Below, piece after piece: positions 28,343 to 36,639 of a DNA stretch of 64,000 bases. The notes under the pieces were generated by a model. The model did not search any database. It saw only the letters and a program-made list of their open reading frames with translations, and had not been told where the DNA came from. The stretch is from NCBI RefSeq assembly GCF_003026815.1, contig NZ_PYOG01000012.1, forward strand, positions 52,249-116,248, written 5' to 3'. Position numbers and translations under genes: made by a program. The number at the start of each line of letters is the position of its first letter. The stretch's first letter is position 1. This DNA is from Photobacterium damselae. GTDB lineage: Bacteria > Pseudomonadota > Gammaproteobacteria > Enterobacterales > Vibrionaceae.

Positions 28343-29557
28343 ATGCAAAATTTCGGGATGTCTTCCAAACTGAATAACGTTTGTTACGACATACGAGGTC
28401 CCGTTCTAAAGCATGCCAAACGCATGGAAGAAGAAGGGCAAAAAATCATTAAACTCAACATTGGAAATCCTGCGCCATTTGGTTTTGACGCACCGGATGA
28501 AATTCTTGTTGATGTGATTCGTAATTTACCGACCTCACAAGGGTACTGTGATTCAAAAGGGATCTACCCTGCCCGTAAAGCAATTGTGCAGCACTACCAA
28601 AAACGTGGCATGCTCGACCTTGATGTTGAAGATGTCTACATTGGTAACGGTGTTTCTGAATTGATCGTAATGGCGATGCAAGCTCTACTTGATCATCAAG
28701 ATGAAATTCTCGTCCCTTCACCGGATTATCCGTTATGGACCGCTGCCGTTTCCTTATCTGGGGGCACACCAGTTCATTATATCTGTGATGAAGAATCCGA
28801 TTGGTATCCTGACTTGGATGATATTAAGAAGAAAATTACCCCACAAACTAAGGGTATCGTCTTAATTAACCCAAACAACCCAACCGGTGCCGTATATAGC
28901 CGAGATTTTTTACTAGAAGTCGTTGAGATTGCTCGCCAGCATAATTTGATCATTTTTGCCGATGAGATCTACGACAAGATCTTATATGACGGTGCACAAC
29001 ACACTTCGATTGCACCTCTAGCTGAAGATGTTTTCTGCATTACCTTTAACGGACTATCAAAGTCTTATCGTGTATGTGGTTTTCGTGCCGGTTGGATGGT
29101 GCTATCTGGTCCTCGACAAAAAGCCAAAGGTTACATTGAAGGCTTAGATATGCTGGCATCTATGCGTTTATGTGCCAACGTGCCAATGCAACATGCGATT
29201 CAAACAGCGCTGGGTGGCTATCAAAGTATCAATGAGTTAATTCTACCGGGTGGCCGTCTACTTGAGCAGCGCAATAAAGCCTATGAGTTACTCACTCAGA
29301 TCCCAGGTGTGTCATGTGTGAAACCGAAAGGTGCGTTATACATGTTCCCGAAATTGGATCAAAAGAAATTTAATATTGTGGATGACCAGAGAATGGCTCT
29401 GGATTTCCTCCAGCAAGAAAAAGTATTAGTGGTTCATGGCACAGGTTTTAACTGGAAACAGCCAGATCACTTCCGAATTGTGACCCTACCACGCATTGAT
29501 GACCTAGAGATTGCGATAGGCCGTCTAGAGCGCTTCTTAAGTGGTTACCGTCAATAA
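28343..29557 (+). CDS. alaA: Alanine transaminase AlaA (YfbQ)
   Basis: A 404-residue class I PLP-dependent aminotransferase, against 405 in E. coli, very close to AlaA along its length (SSKLNNVCYDIRGPVLKHAK at the N-terminus). It makes alanine from pyruvate and glutamate. The NPNNPTGA segment, ADEIYD and the PLP-lysine region FNGLSKSYRVCGFRAGW are present. I chose ATG 28343 because AGGA lies 8 nt upstream and it matches the E. coli N-terminus; the frame is open 18 codons further. A terminator follows. Confidence 0.95.
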   Translation: MQNFGMSSKLNNVCYDIRGPVLKHAKRMEEEGQKIIKLNIGNPAPFGFDAPDEILVDVIRNLPTSQGYCDSKGIYPARKAIVQHYQKRGMLDLDVEDVYIGNGVSELIVMAMQALLDHQDEILVPSPDYPLWTAAVSLSGGTPVHYICDEESDWYPDLDDIKKKITPQTKGIVLINPNNPTGAVYSRDFLLEVVEIARQHNLIIFADEIYDKILYDGAQHTSIAPLAEDVFCITFNGLSKSYRVCGFRAGWMVLSGPRQKAKGYIEGLDMLASMRLCANVPMQHAIQTALGGYQSINELILPGGRLLEQRNKAYELLTQIPGVSCVKPKGALYMFPKLDQKKFNIVDDQRMALDFLQQEKVLVVHGTGFNWKQPDHFRIVTLPRIDDLEIAIGRLERFLSGYRQ

Positions 29558-29573
29558 ATTAAAGATATATCTT

Positions 29574-29601
29574 AAGCCTCAGTTCATACTGGGGCTTTTT
29601 T
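29574..29601 (+). terminator. Rho-independent terminator after alaA
   Basis: Arms AAGCCTCAGT/ACTGGGGCTT (one G-U pair), a 4-nt loop and a T6 run, 17 bp past the stop. Confidence 0.9.
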
Positions 29602-29666
29602 CTATTAGGATAGATGTTATATCCCCAGTGACTTGGGTATAACCGTTGCAGTAACAAGGAAGCCTC

Positions 29667-30251
29667 ATGAAACAAAGTCACTTTTTTGCCCATCTAGCGA
29701 GAATGAAATTAATTCAACGCTGGCCCTTAATGCGCTGCGTATCTAGCGAAAATATTTCAGAGCACAGTCTTCAGGTCGCTTTTGTTGCTCATGCGCTTGC
29801 TTTAATCAAAAACCGAAAATTTAACGGAACAACCAACCCTGAAAAAATAGCACTTTTAGGTCTATTTCATGATTGTAGTGAAGTGCTGACCGGTGATATG
29901 CCAACCCCCATCAAATACTACAACCCAGCCATTGCCGAAGAGTATAAAAAAATAGAATTAGCGGCAGAGCAAAAGCTACTCTCCATGCTACCGGAAGAGT
30001 TTCACCAAGATTACGCCCCACTATTAGATAGCCACTATATCGACCCAGATGACTACCATATAGTTAAACAGGCGGATTCTTTGTGTGCTTATTTAAAATG
30101 TTTAGAAGAACTTAATGCCGGAAACCACGAATTTGCCCAAGCGAAAAAGCGTTTGGAAGAGACACTAGCTGCACGCGAAACCCCTGAAATGCGTTATTTT
30201 CTAGAGACCTTTGCTCAGAGTTTTACTTTAACGTTAGATGAGATCAGTTAA
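29667..30251 (+). CDS. yfbR: 5'-deoxynucleotidase YfbR
   Basis: A 194-residue HD-domain phosphohydrolase that removes the 5' phosphate from deoxyribonucleoside monophosphates. HD metal ligands appear in [12 protein letters not shown] and [16 protein letters not shown], with the distant Asp in [16 protein letters not shown] precedes the ATG. Its stop overlaps the start of the dGTPase-like gene by one base (TAATG), so the two nucleotide hydrolases are translationally coupled and would together convert dNTP to deoxynucleosides. Confidence 0.94.
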   Translation: MKQSHFFAHLARMKLIQRWPLMRCVSSENISEHSLQVAFVAHALALIKNRKFNGTTNPEKIALLGLFHDCSEVLTGDMPTPIKYYNPAIAEEYKKIELAAEQKLLSMLPEEFHQDYAPLLDSHYIDPDDYHIVKQADSLCAYLKCLEELNAGNHEFAQAKKRLEETLAARETPEMRYFLETFAQSFTLTLDEIS

Positions 30252-31579
30252 TGACTAGCGAGTTTGATTTAAGTGAACTATGGCAAGAGCGCTACAGTAA
30301 CGAACAAAAAATGAGACGCAATGATCACCGTTCAGCTTTTCAACGAGATCGTGCCCGTATCTTACACTCTGCCGCATTTCGTCGGCTTCAGGCCAAAACC
30401 CAAGTCCACAGCACTGGGTTAGATGATTTCTACCGAACTCGTTTAACCCACTCCCTAGAAGTATCACAAATTGGTACGGGAATCGTGGCACAACTTAAGC
30501 TAAAACAACCAAATTTTCGCGCCTTACTGCCGTCAACTAGCTTAATGGAAAGTTTGTGCCTAGCTCATGATATTGGTCACCCTCCTTTTGGCCATGGGGG
30601 TGAAGTCGCGCTTAACTATATGATGCACAAACATGGTGGTTTTGAAGGTAATGCTCAAACATTTCGTATTGTTACGCATTTAGAACCTTATACTGAAAAT
30701 TTAGGAATGAATCTGGCTCGACGCACCTTGTTAGGATTAATTAAATACCCTGCATTACTAAGCCAAACTCAACCACTTGTTTTTCCTGCTGAAGTACCGA
30801 ACTTTCGCCGTATGAAAGCCAGTGAATGGCATCCGGCAAAAGGGATCTATGATGATGACAAAACCACTTTTGATTGGGTACTCGCTCTGCTCAGTGATAA
30901 TGACCGCAGTCTGTTTAATCAGATGCGCTGTAGTCGAATTGATGATGTCACACCACTGAAGACTCGCTTTAAATCTCTTGATTGCTCGATTATGGAATTG
31001 GCCGATGATATCGCTTACGGGGTTCACGATTTAGAAGATGCTATCGTTATGGGTATTGTTACCCGAGAACAGTGGCAAGAAGCGGTAGCCAGTAAACTTG
31101 CTGAATGTGGTGATCCTTGGATTGAAGAGCAAATATCTAAAATCAGTGATCAAATGTTTGGCTCTCATCATGAGCGGAAAGATGCGATTGGCGCACTTGT
31201 TAACGCACTTTTGACCTCAATTAATATCGCCCCTAGCATTCAAGACGGAATCCATCGCTTTGATGAACCACTACTACAATGGAACGCTTATCTGTCTGAG
31301 ACCATGGAACTGGTTCTTAATACGCTAAAACAATTTGTCAGCATCTATGTGGTGAAAAAACCAGAGATCCAACTGTTTGAATACAAAGGCCAGCAGTTGG
31401 TGATGGAACTGTTTGAAGTCTTTGCCTCAGATCCTGAGCGTTTACTGCCAGAAGAGACTCGTCAACGATGGCTCGAAGCCTACACGAACGAAAGTAATCC
31501 GATGCGTGTTATTGCAGATTACATTTCTGGTATGACTGATGGGTATACGCAAAGGTTATATGAGAGATTACTCGGGTAG
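30251..31579 (+). CDS. dgt: dGTPase-like deoxynucleoside triphosphate triphosphohydrolase
   Basis: A 442-residue HD-domain enzyme of the dGTP triphosphohydrolase family. Motifs include [25 protein letters not shown], the HD pair in [16 protein letters not shown] and [17 protein letters not shown]. It hydrolyses a dNTP to deoxynucleoside and triphosphate. It is shorter than E. coli Dgt (505 residues) and belongs to the group of which some members act in antiphage dGTP depletion; whether this one does is unknown. The stop codon TAG lies in GGGTAGC, the first, variant unit of a GAGAAGC heptamer array. Confidence 0.9.
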   Translation: MTSEFDLSELWQERYSNEQKMRRNDHRSAFQRDRARILHSAAFRRLQAKTQVHSTGLDDFYRTRLTHSLEVSQIGTGIVAQLKLKQPNFRALLPSTSLMESLCLAHDIGHPPFGHGGEVALNYMMHKHGGFEGNAQTFRIVTHLEPYTENLGMNLARRTLLGLIKYPALLSQTQPLVFPAEVPNFRRMKASEWHPAKGIYDDDKTTFDWVLALLSDNDRSLFNQMRCSRIDDVTPLKTRFKSLDCSIMELADDIAYGVHDLEDAIVMGIVTREQWQEAVASKLAECGDPWIEEQISKISDQMFGSHHERKDAIGALVNALLTSINIAPSIQDGIHRFDEPLLQWNAYLSETMELVLNTLKQFVSIYVVKKPEIQLFEYKGQQLVMELFEVFASDPERLLPEETRQRWLEAYTNESNPMRVIADYISGMTDGYTQRLYERLLG

Positions 31580-31704
31580 CGAGAAGCGAGAAGCGAGAAG
31601 CGAGAAGCGAGAAGCGAGAAGCGAGAAGCGAGAAGCGAGAAGCGAGAAGCGAGAAGCGAGAAGCGAGAAGCGAGAAGCGAGAAGCGAGAAGCGAGAAGCG
31701 AGAA
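31574..31704 (+). repeat. GAGAAGC heptamer tandem array (17.7 units) after dgt
   Basis: Seventeen perfect head-to-tail copies of GAGAAGC run from 31581 to 31699, with a partial GAGAA to 31704. A variant unit GGGTAGC (31574-31580) precedes them and contains the dgt stop codon. A seven-base period cycles through all frames, so the array cannot code for a stable product. Confidence 0.95.
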
Positions 31705-31722
31705 ATTTAAGCATAGAGCAAT

Positions 31723-31751
31723 AGAGTGTTAAAGCTCTTTATTAACACTCT
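31723..31751. terminator. Terminator between dgt and the DTW gene
   Basis: Perfect 10-bp arms AGAGTGTTAA/TTAACACTCT with a 9-nt loop, just after the heptamer array, between convergent genes. No good U-tract. Confidence 0.6.
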
Positions 31752-31776
31752 CATCATCTCAATGCTTGGATTTTAT

Positions 31777-32397
31777 TTACTTTTCATCGCCATAATTTCG
31801 CTCAAATACGCCTTCTGGCATCTGCTTTATCTGAAAATCAATCATACGTTCAAAGGTTTCAAGTAGTGGGATATAGCGCGACTGGGGTGGTTCCATTGCA
31901 GACAGCGCTAAAAATCCCGCTTCAACCGTTGAAACCCCATTTTCTTTGGGAGACTTACGAATTCGATAATTTCCGTTATCGGCATTATCGAGCATCACTG
32001 CGGGTAACTGCTGTAAGTTTGATGAAAGTTGCCACATTTTAAAGGCTTTCTTCCAAGTACCATCAAGCAAAATCAATGTTTGAATGGCGCTAGCATCTGC
32101 CGCTGACTGTGCTACCTGAGAAATAGGTAATGCGCCTTCTCCGGGATAAATCACATAAGCTTGACGACAAGGATCGGCCAGTAACTGATTAAGTTCTTGA
32201 TGATCAGAAAAATCTTCGCCCACAAATAAGCGACTATTAGGTAATGATAATGTCAGTATACGAGCGGTACCAATTGCACGCTTAGTTTCACTTGGATGTT
32301 GTAATATCCACAGTTCAGTTTTAGCATCAATAGTTTGAATCCAGTGGCAAATACAGGCTTTAATTGCCTTTCCACACTGCTTACAGTATCGGCTCAT
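31777..32397 (-). CDS. DTW-domain protein, probable tRNA aminocarboxypropyltransferase
   Basis: A 206-residue DTW-domain (TDD superfamily) protein. It starts with a zinc-type cluster CKQCGKAIKACICHW, has a central LLDGTWKKAFKMW carrying the DGTW signature, and a later RKSPKENGVSTVEA segment. E. coli TapT (YfiP) of this family makes acp3U47 in tRNA variable loops from S-adenosylmethionine; the same reaction is likely but not certain here. Its ATG is only 9 bp from the probable TTG start of the divergent rhombosortase gene. Confidence 0.88.
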   Translation of the reverse strand: MSRYCKQCGKAIKACICHWIQTIDAKTELWILQHPSETKRAIGTARILTLSLPNSRLFVGEDFSDHQELNQLLADPCRQAYVIYPGEGALPISQVAQSAADASAIQTLILLDGTWKKAFKMWQLSSNLQQLPAVMLDNADNGNYRIRKSPKENGVSTVEAGFLALSAMEPPQSRYIPLLETFERMIDFQIKQMPEGVFERNYGDEK

Positions 32398-32406
32398 GAG
32401 GTTATC

Positions 32407-32964
32407 TTGTCTATTCGTACGTATTTGTTGTTAGCCATTATTATTGGTGTTATCGCCCAATTTCCAAGCCTTTCACCATATCTTAATTGGGATCGAAACG
32501 CCATTTTAGATGGTGAGGTCTGGCGAATCGTAACAGGAAATATCACTCATACCAATTGGCCTCACTTAATCATGAACTCAATTGGTTTTATTATCATCAC
32601 TTTTATTTTCCGCCGACATTTCCAACCTAAAATCTACACTTTAGTTATTTTCACCCTGAGTATGGCCATTGGTATTGGGTTATTCGCAACTTCTATTCTG
32701 TGGTACGCGGGATTCTCGGGGGTACTTCACGGATTATTTGCTTGGGGAGCAGTTAAAGATATTCAAAGTAAAAATAAAGAAGGATATCTCTTATTACTGG
32801 CGCTTGCGGCCAAGGTTGGTTGGGATTGCTTTAGTGGCGGTTCAACAGAATCAGCATCACTTATCGGGGCCCATGTTGCCGTTCAAGCTCACTTAATTGG
32901 CGCAATTACGGGTACCTTTATTGGTCTTAGCTCTTATATACAAAAAAATGAAAACTCATATTGA
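32407..32964 (+). CDS. rrtA: Rhombosortase (rhomboid-family GlyGly-CTERM protease)
   Basis: A 185-residue, six-helix rhomboid-type intramembrane serine protease. WYAGFSGVLHGLFAWGA carries the catalytic Ser104, and His162 in VQAHLIGAITG completes the dyad. LNWDR and LDGEVWRIVTGNITHTNWPH are typical of the rhombosortase subfamily, which cleaves GlyGly-CTERM tails of secreted proteases and nucleases; no such substrate lies in this window. There is no ATG near the N-terminus. I propose TTG 32407 with GAGG 5 nt upstream, which yields a normal first helix. Confidence 0.85.
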   Translation: MSIRTYLLLAIIIGVIAQFPSLSPYLNWDRNAILDGEVWRIVTGNITHTNWPHLIMNSIGFIIITFIFRRHFQPKIYTLVIFTLSMAIGIGLFATSILWYAGFSGVLHGLFAWGAVKDIQSKNKEGYLLLLALAAKVGWDCFSGGSTESASLIGAHVAVQAHLIGAITGTFIGLSSYIQKNENSY

Positions 32965-32977
32965 GAATAATTCTCAA
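32961..32977. promoter_or_regulatory. Fur-like palindrome upstream of the YeaR-like gene
   Basis: TTGAGAATAATTCTCAA is a perfect 8-1-8 palindrome, close to the 7-1-7 Fur box TGATAATNATTATCA. It overlaps the rhombosortase stop. About 8 bp further is a possible -35 TTGCAT with TATTGT as -10, about 50 bp before the YeaR-like ATG. Confidence 0.45.
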
Positions 32978-33050
32978 AAAGTTCTTGCATCAAATATCAA
33001 AAGTGGTATTGTTTATACATGTTTTGAAGAACAGCTTGAGAGAGGTTCCT

Positions 33051-33389
33051 ATGAGTCACCTACGTATTCCTGCAGATTGGACAGTTCAGCGCTCTACCCC
33101 ATTCTTTACTAAAGATAATGTACCTGCAGCACTGCTAACTCATCATAATACTGCAGAAGGTGTTTTTGGACAGCTTTGTGTTATGGAAGGACAAGTTACC
33201 TATTATGGTTTTGCAGATGCAGATGCTACAGAACCAGAGGTTAAAGTGGTGATCAATGCAGGTCAATTCGCTACTAGCCCTCCACAGTATTGGCACCGTA
33301 TTGAAATGTCTGATGATGCACAGTTCAATATTAATTTCTGGTCAAATAAAGATAAGAGAAATCAACCAATGTTTTCAGCAAAAAAATAA
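33051..33389 (+). CDS. YeaR-like DUF1971 cupin-fold protein
   Basis: A 112-residue DUF1971 protein resembling E. coli YeaR and the N-terminal domain of some TehB proteins. Markers are RSTPFFTKDNVPAALL, LCVMEGQVTYYGFAD, AGQFATSPPQYWHRIE and FNINFW. E. coli yeaR is induced by nitrate and nitric oxide, and the domain is linked to tellurite or redox stress; the function is unknown. The ATG at 33051 has GAGG 5 nt upstream and matches the YeaR start; an earlier in-frame codon overlaps the upstream regulatory palindrome. A TACCAATC palindrome follows. Confidence 0.85.
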   Translation: MSHLRIPADWTVQRSTPFFTKDNVPAALLTHHNTAEGVFGQLCVMEGQVTYYGFADADATEPEVKVVINAGQFATSPPQYWHRIEMSDDAQFNINFWSNKDKRNQPMFSAKK

Positions 33390-33406
33390 ATAGTACATAA
33401 TATAAA

Positions 33407-33439
33407 AGTACCAATCTGATTAACGGGCAGATTGGTACT
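33407..33439. repeat. TACCAATC palindrome between the YeaR-like and comEA-like genes
   Basis: Perfect 12-bp arms AGTACCAATCTG/CAGATTGGTACT with a 9-nt loop between convergent genes. It could terminate both and belongs to the recurring palindrome group. Confidence 0.65.
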
Positions 33440-33473
33440 AGCAAATTAGCTAACTAATAACTAAAAACATATC

Positions 33474-33761
33474 CTACAGTTCAATGCGATCGCGGTTTTT
33501 TTCTACGGTTGAGGGGCCAATGCCTTTTACCTTAGCAAGATCATCCGCGGTCGCAAATTTGCCATTCTGCTTACGATATTGGATAATATTTTCAGCCTTA
33601 TCTGGGCCGATTCCAACTAGTAACTTATCTAACTCTTCTGCATTTGCTTTATTAATATTGACAACAATTTCAATATCTTCGTACTTATCTTTCGCTGCAT
33701 AAGCTAACGGGGTAAGTAGCATTGCTAATGCCATTACTACAGCAACAAATCCTTGTTTCAT
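33474..33761 (-). CDS. ComEA-like helix-hairpin-helix protein
   Basis: A 95-residue exported protein: signal peptide (residues 1-22, KQGFVAVVMALAMLLTPLAYA) followed by a helix-hairpin-helix pair (INKANAEELDKLLVGIG and DDLAKVKGIGPSTVEKNR). This is the single-domain ComEA type that binds double-stranded DNA non-specifically; in vibrios such a periplasmic protein retains DNA during natural transformation. A good ribosome site (GAGAAGG) precedes the ATG. It lies downstream of ppiD, as in other vibrios. Confidence 0.88.
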   Translation of the reverse strand: MKQGFVAVVMALAMLLTPLAYAAKDKYEDIEIVVNINKANAEELDKLLVGIGPDKAENIIQYRKQNGKFATADDLAKVKGIGPSTVEKNRDRIEL

Positions 33762-33877
33762 ATCTCTACCTTCTCTGCTCTATCTCTTATTAAGAAAAAA
33801 TTAATACACAACATACCGTGCACGAGCAGTGTAGAAGAAGAGCCTTATTATTTTGTAGGTTATAGGCCAAAAAACAA

Positions 33878-33903
33878 AACGGGCTGCACAATGGCAGCCC
33901 GTT
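33878..33903 (-). terminator. Terminator after ppiD
   Basis: Perfect 10-bp arms AACGGGCTGC/GCAGCCCGTT with a 6-nt loop. Reading the minus strand the stem runs into a T-rich stretch. It lies about 20 bp past the ppiD stop. Confidence 0.9.
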
Positions 33904-33923
33904 AATAGATCTATCAATTTCAA

Positions 33924-35816
33924 TTAATTGGTAGATTGCTCCAATACTGGAGTTGAGATATCAGCGGTTTCACGAAGTGTTTGAATCGTTGTCGCCATAT
34001 CTTGTTGTGCGTTCATCTGCTCAACTTGCTGAGCAAATTGAGGATCTGCCGCTTCTTTAGCAACGTCTTGATCAATTACTTTATCAAGCTGAACAATGAG
34101 CACGTTACCTTTCGCATCACGAGTCACACCGTAAGTTGCTTTGCCAGCTTGAGGCTTAGCAAGACGAAACGCTACTTGAGATACTTGGTAATCAGGACCA
34201 GAACGAGTGATTGTTTGCTCACCAGAGAAACTATAACCTTCTTTGGTTAGTTGCTCTGACTTACCATCACGTAACTGTGCGACTAGCTCATCGGCTTTCT
34301 TCTGAGCTTGTTGCTCACCATCACGTTGAGCCAACAGTGATTTCACTTTAGCTTCAACATCTTTAAATGGTAGAACCGTTTCATCACGAGCATCATCAAC
34401 GCGAACGACTACAACGTGTTCTGGACCCACTTCAATCGCATCAGAGTTCATACCATCTTCACGAACTTCAGGGCTTTGTAGCGCCTGTAGAACTTTAGGA
34501 TTGTTCAACACACCCGGTGCTGTTTGCTCTGAGAAGAAGTCTGTTGCGTGAACTTTTGCTTTAACCGCTTCAGCTGCTTCATCTAATGAATCTGGTGATT
34601 CAAATGCTGTTTCAGCTAGCTTAGTTTGCATCGCATAAAATTCATCACCAGCTTTTTGCGATTTGATATCAGCGATAATTTCAGCTTTCACATCTGCAAA
34701 TGGTTTTGCTTTTGCAGGTTCAATACCATCTAGAAGGATGATGTGGTAGCCAAAAGATGACTTCACAACACCAGATAGATCGCCTGGTTTAGCAAGAGCA
34801 AATGCTGCATCTTCAAATGCCGGATCCATCACGCCTTTTTCAAACCACTCTAGCTTACCGCCATCTTTAGCGCTGAATTTGTCATCAGAATCTTTCTTTG
34901 CAAGCTCAGCGAAATTAGCGCCATCTTTAAGTTGGGCTAAAATTGCTTCAGCTTTCTCTTTTGATGCAGCTGAGTCACCTGTAATTAAGATGTGGCTCAC
35001 TTGACGCTTTTCAGGTGTGCTGAATTTGTCTTTGTGCTCATTGTAATACGCTTGTGCATCAGAAACTTCAATAGAATCTTTTAGCTTATCGCCTGTAATC
35101 TCAACGTAAGATACTTTAACTTGAGCTGGACGAGTAAATTGCTGCGGATTTTGCTCATAGAATGCTTTTTCTTGCTCTTCTGTAATAGAAGCTTCTGCTT
35201 TCTTAGTAAAATCAGCAAGGTTCAAGGTCAGAGTACGAATAACACGCTCTTGAGACTCAAGCATACGAAGCTCATTCACTTCGCCACTTAGAGCAAAGTC
35301 ACTGCCTTCGATAGCGCCTAGGAACTGCTGACGAAGAAGATCGGTACGTAGAGACTCAGCAAATTGTTCAGGTGTGATACCAGAACGACGAAGCAATTGG
35401 TTGTATTGCTCGTTATTAAACTTACCGTCAACTTTAAACTCTGGCATCGCAAAAATCGCATCACGAATCTGCTGGTCACTAACACGTAGACCTAATTCAT
35501 GAGCTCGTTTTTGGATCAGAACATCGTTGATCATACGCTCAAGAACACTACGGCGGAACTGCTGCACATATTGAGGATTACCCAATAGATTTGAGAAGTT
35601 TTCACCAAGCTGTGCTTGCATACGATTACGTTCGTTTTGATACGCTTGCTCAAACTCACGTTGACTGATTTCTTGTCCATCGACTTTTGCTGCAACTTGC
35701 TCGTTATTACTTGCTAAGTAGCTGCCTACGCCTGCAAAGACAAAAGATAAAATAATTAGGCTAAGAATAATCTTAAACCAAATGCTATTGGCGCCGTCGC
35801 GCAATCGCTCCATCAT
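33924..35816 (-). CDS. ppiD: Periplasmic folding chaperone PpiD
   Basis: A 630-residue inner-membrane-anchored chaperone of the SecYEG translocon. One N-terminal helix (about residues 14-33) is followed by a SurA-like N-terminal chaperone region. A parvulin (PPIC) domain lies at about residues 265-360 (RQVSHILITGDSAASKEKAE, SFGYHIILLDG), then a second weaker parvulin-like region. Length matches the family (E. coli 623). It follows hupB in the conserved tig-clpPX-lon-hupB-ppiD order. Confidence 0.95.
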   Translation of the reverse strand: MMERLRDGANSIWFKIILSLIILSFVFAGVGSYLASNNEQVAAKVDGQEISQREFEQAYQNERNRMQAQLGENFSNLLGNPQYVQQFRRSVLERMINDVLIQKRAHELGLRVSDQQIRDAIFAMPEFKVDGKFNNEQYNQLLRRSGITPEQFAESLRTDLLRQQFLGAIEGSDFALSGEVNELRMLESQERVIRTLTLNLADFTKKAEASITEEQEKAFYEQNPQQFTRPAQVKVSYVEITGDKLKDSIEVSDAQAYYNEHKDKFSTPEKRQVSHILITGDSAASKEKAEAILAQLKDGANFAELAKKDSDDKFSAKDGGKLEWFEKGVMDPAFEDAAFALAKPGDLSGVVKSSFGYHIILLDGIEPAKAKPFADVKAEIIADIKSQKAGDEFYAMQTKLAETAFESPDSLDEAAEAVKAKVHATDFFSEQTAPGVLNNPKVLQALQSPEVREDGMNSDAIEVGPEHVVVVRVDDARDETVLPFKDVEAKVKSLLAQRDGEQQAQKKADELVAQLRDGKSEQLTKEGYSFSGEQTITRSGPDYQVSQVAFRLAKPQAGKATYGVTRDAKGNVLIVQLDKVIDQDVAKEAADPQFAQQVEQMNAQQDMATTIQTLRETADISTPVLEQSTN

Positions 35817-36166
35817 AACTCGCCGTATCCCCTACTATATCGAGTTGGCTATCAACCAGGTAGATTTACGTTTACTGGTATTTTTTTAGCTAAACCCATG
35901 TAAAAAGTGTTCATCCCTAAGTCATTATTAATCAAATTTTAGGCCAATAAATCCAAGGATACTATTTACAACGGTAAATCTACTCAATACCAATCGGGAT
36001 AACGAAATAAATGACACTATCTCTTTATGCTAATTGGTATAACCAGCTGTTTTAATATTAAAAAAGCGCACCATGATGATGCGCTCATTAAAATAAGAGT
36101 ATAAACGCTCTTGCTCGATTATTGAAGATTCTCAACACGTGGAATCATCATAATGAGCTCAAGGTA
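35817..36166. other. hupB-ppiD intergenic region
   Basis: About 350 bp on the minus-strand path. It contains the hupB terminator and an ATACCAAT/ATTGGTAT inverted pair (35987-35994 and 36033-36040, 38-nt loop). No further gene is seen. The ppiD promoter must lie here. Confidence 0.5.
36056..36085 (-). terminator. Terminator after hupB
   Basis: Arms AGCGCA/TGCGCT with a short loop; on the minus strand it is followed by a T6 run and AT-rich sequence, about 80 bp past the hupB stop. Confidence 0.75.
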
Positions 36167-36439
36167 TTAGTTTACAGAATCTTTAAGCGCTTTACCTGCT
36201 TTAAAGCCAGGTACTTTTGCTGCTGCGATTTGAATCTCAGCACCAGTTTGTGGGTTACGGCCAGTACGAGCTGCACGTTCACGTACAGAGAAAGTACCAA
36301 AGCCAACAAGCGCCACTTGATCACCTGATTTTAAAGTATCAGACACAGCTTCAATAAATGCGTCTAAAGCGCGACCAGCTGATGCTTTTGAAATGTCTGC
36401 GTTTTCTGCGATTTTATCTACTAATTGAGTTTTGTTCAC
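36167..36439 (-). CDS. hupB: DNA-binding protein HU-beta
   Basis: A 90-residue histone-like protein, the standard HU length. It has the dimerising helices ([20 protein letters not shown]), the [20 protein letters not shown] beta-arm with the DNA-intercalating proline, and [15 protein letters not shown] at the end. The start codon is GTG (36439), with AAGGGG 8 nt upstream. It sits between lon and ppiD, as in E. coli. Nucleoid packaging is secure. Confidence 0.97.
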   Translation of the reverse strand: MNKTQLVDKIAENADISKASAGRALDAFIEAVSDTLKSGDQVALVGFGTFSVRERAARTGRNPQTGAEIQIAAAKVPGFKAGKALKDSVN

Positions 36440-36639
36440 AGTTTCATCCCCTTAATGAACAAGTCCTACAAGTCACATCCTTTTCTAAACGTCACTGTAT
36501 TGTAGGTAAAAAACAAATTAATCTTTTATGATTCGAAACCAGTTCAGCACCGCGCTGTTATTGGATCCACTTATAGCGGCACAAAAAAACGCTGACAAGG
36601 GTTTTATTCTTGAAAGCGTTCTTTCTTTACTTAACTTTG

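Noticed and set aside
31539..31724. Open frame encoding repeated REARSEK peptides
   Set aside because: It is a read-through of the GAGAAGC array in a shadow frame; a seven-base repeat gives a three-unit peptide period by chance.
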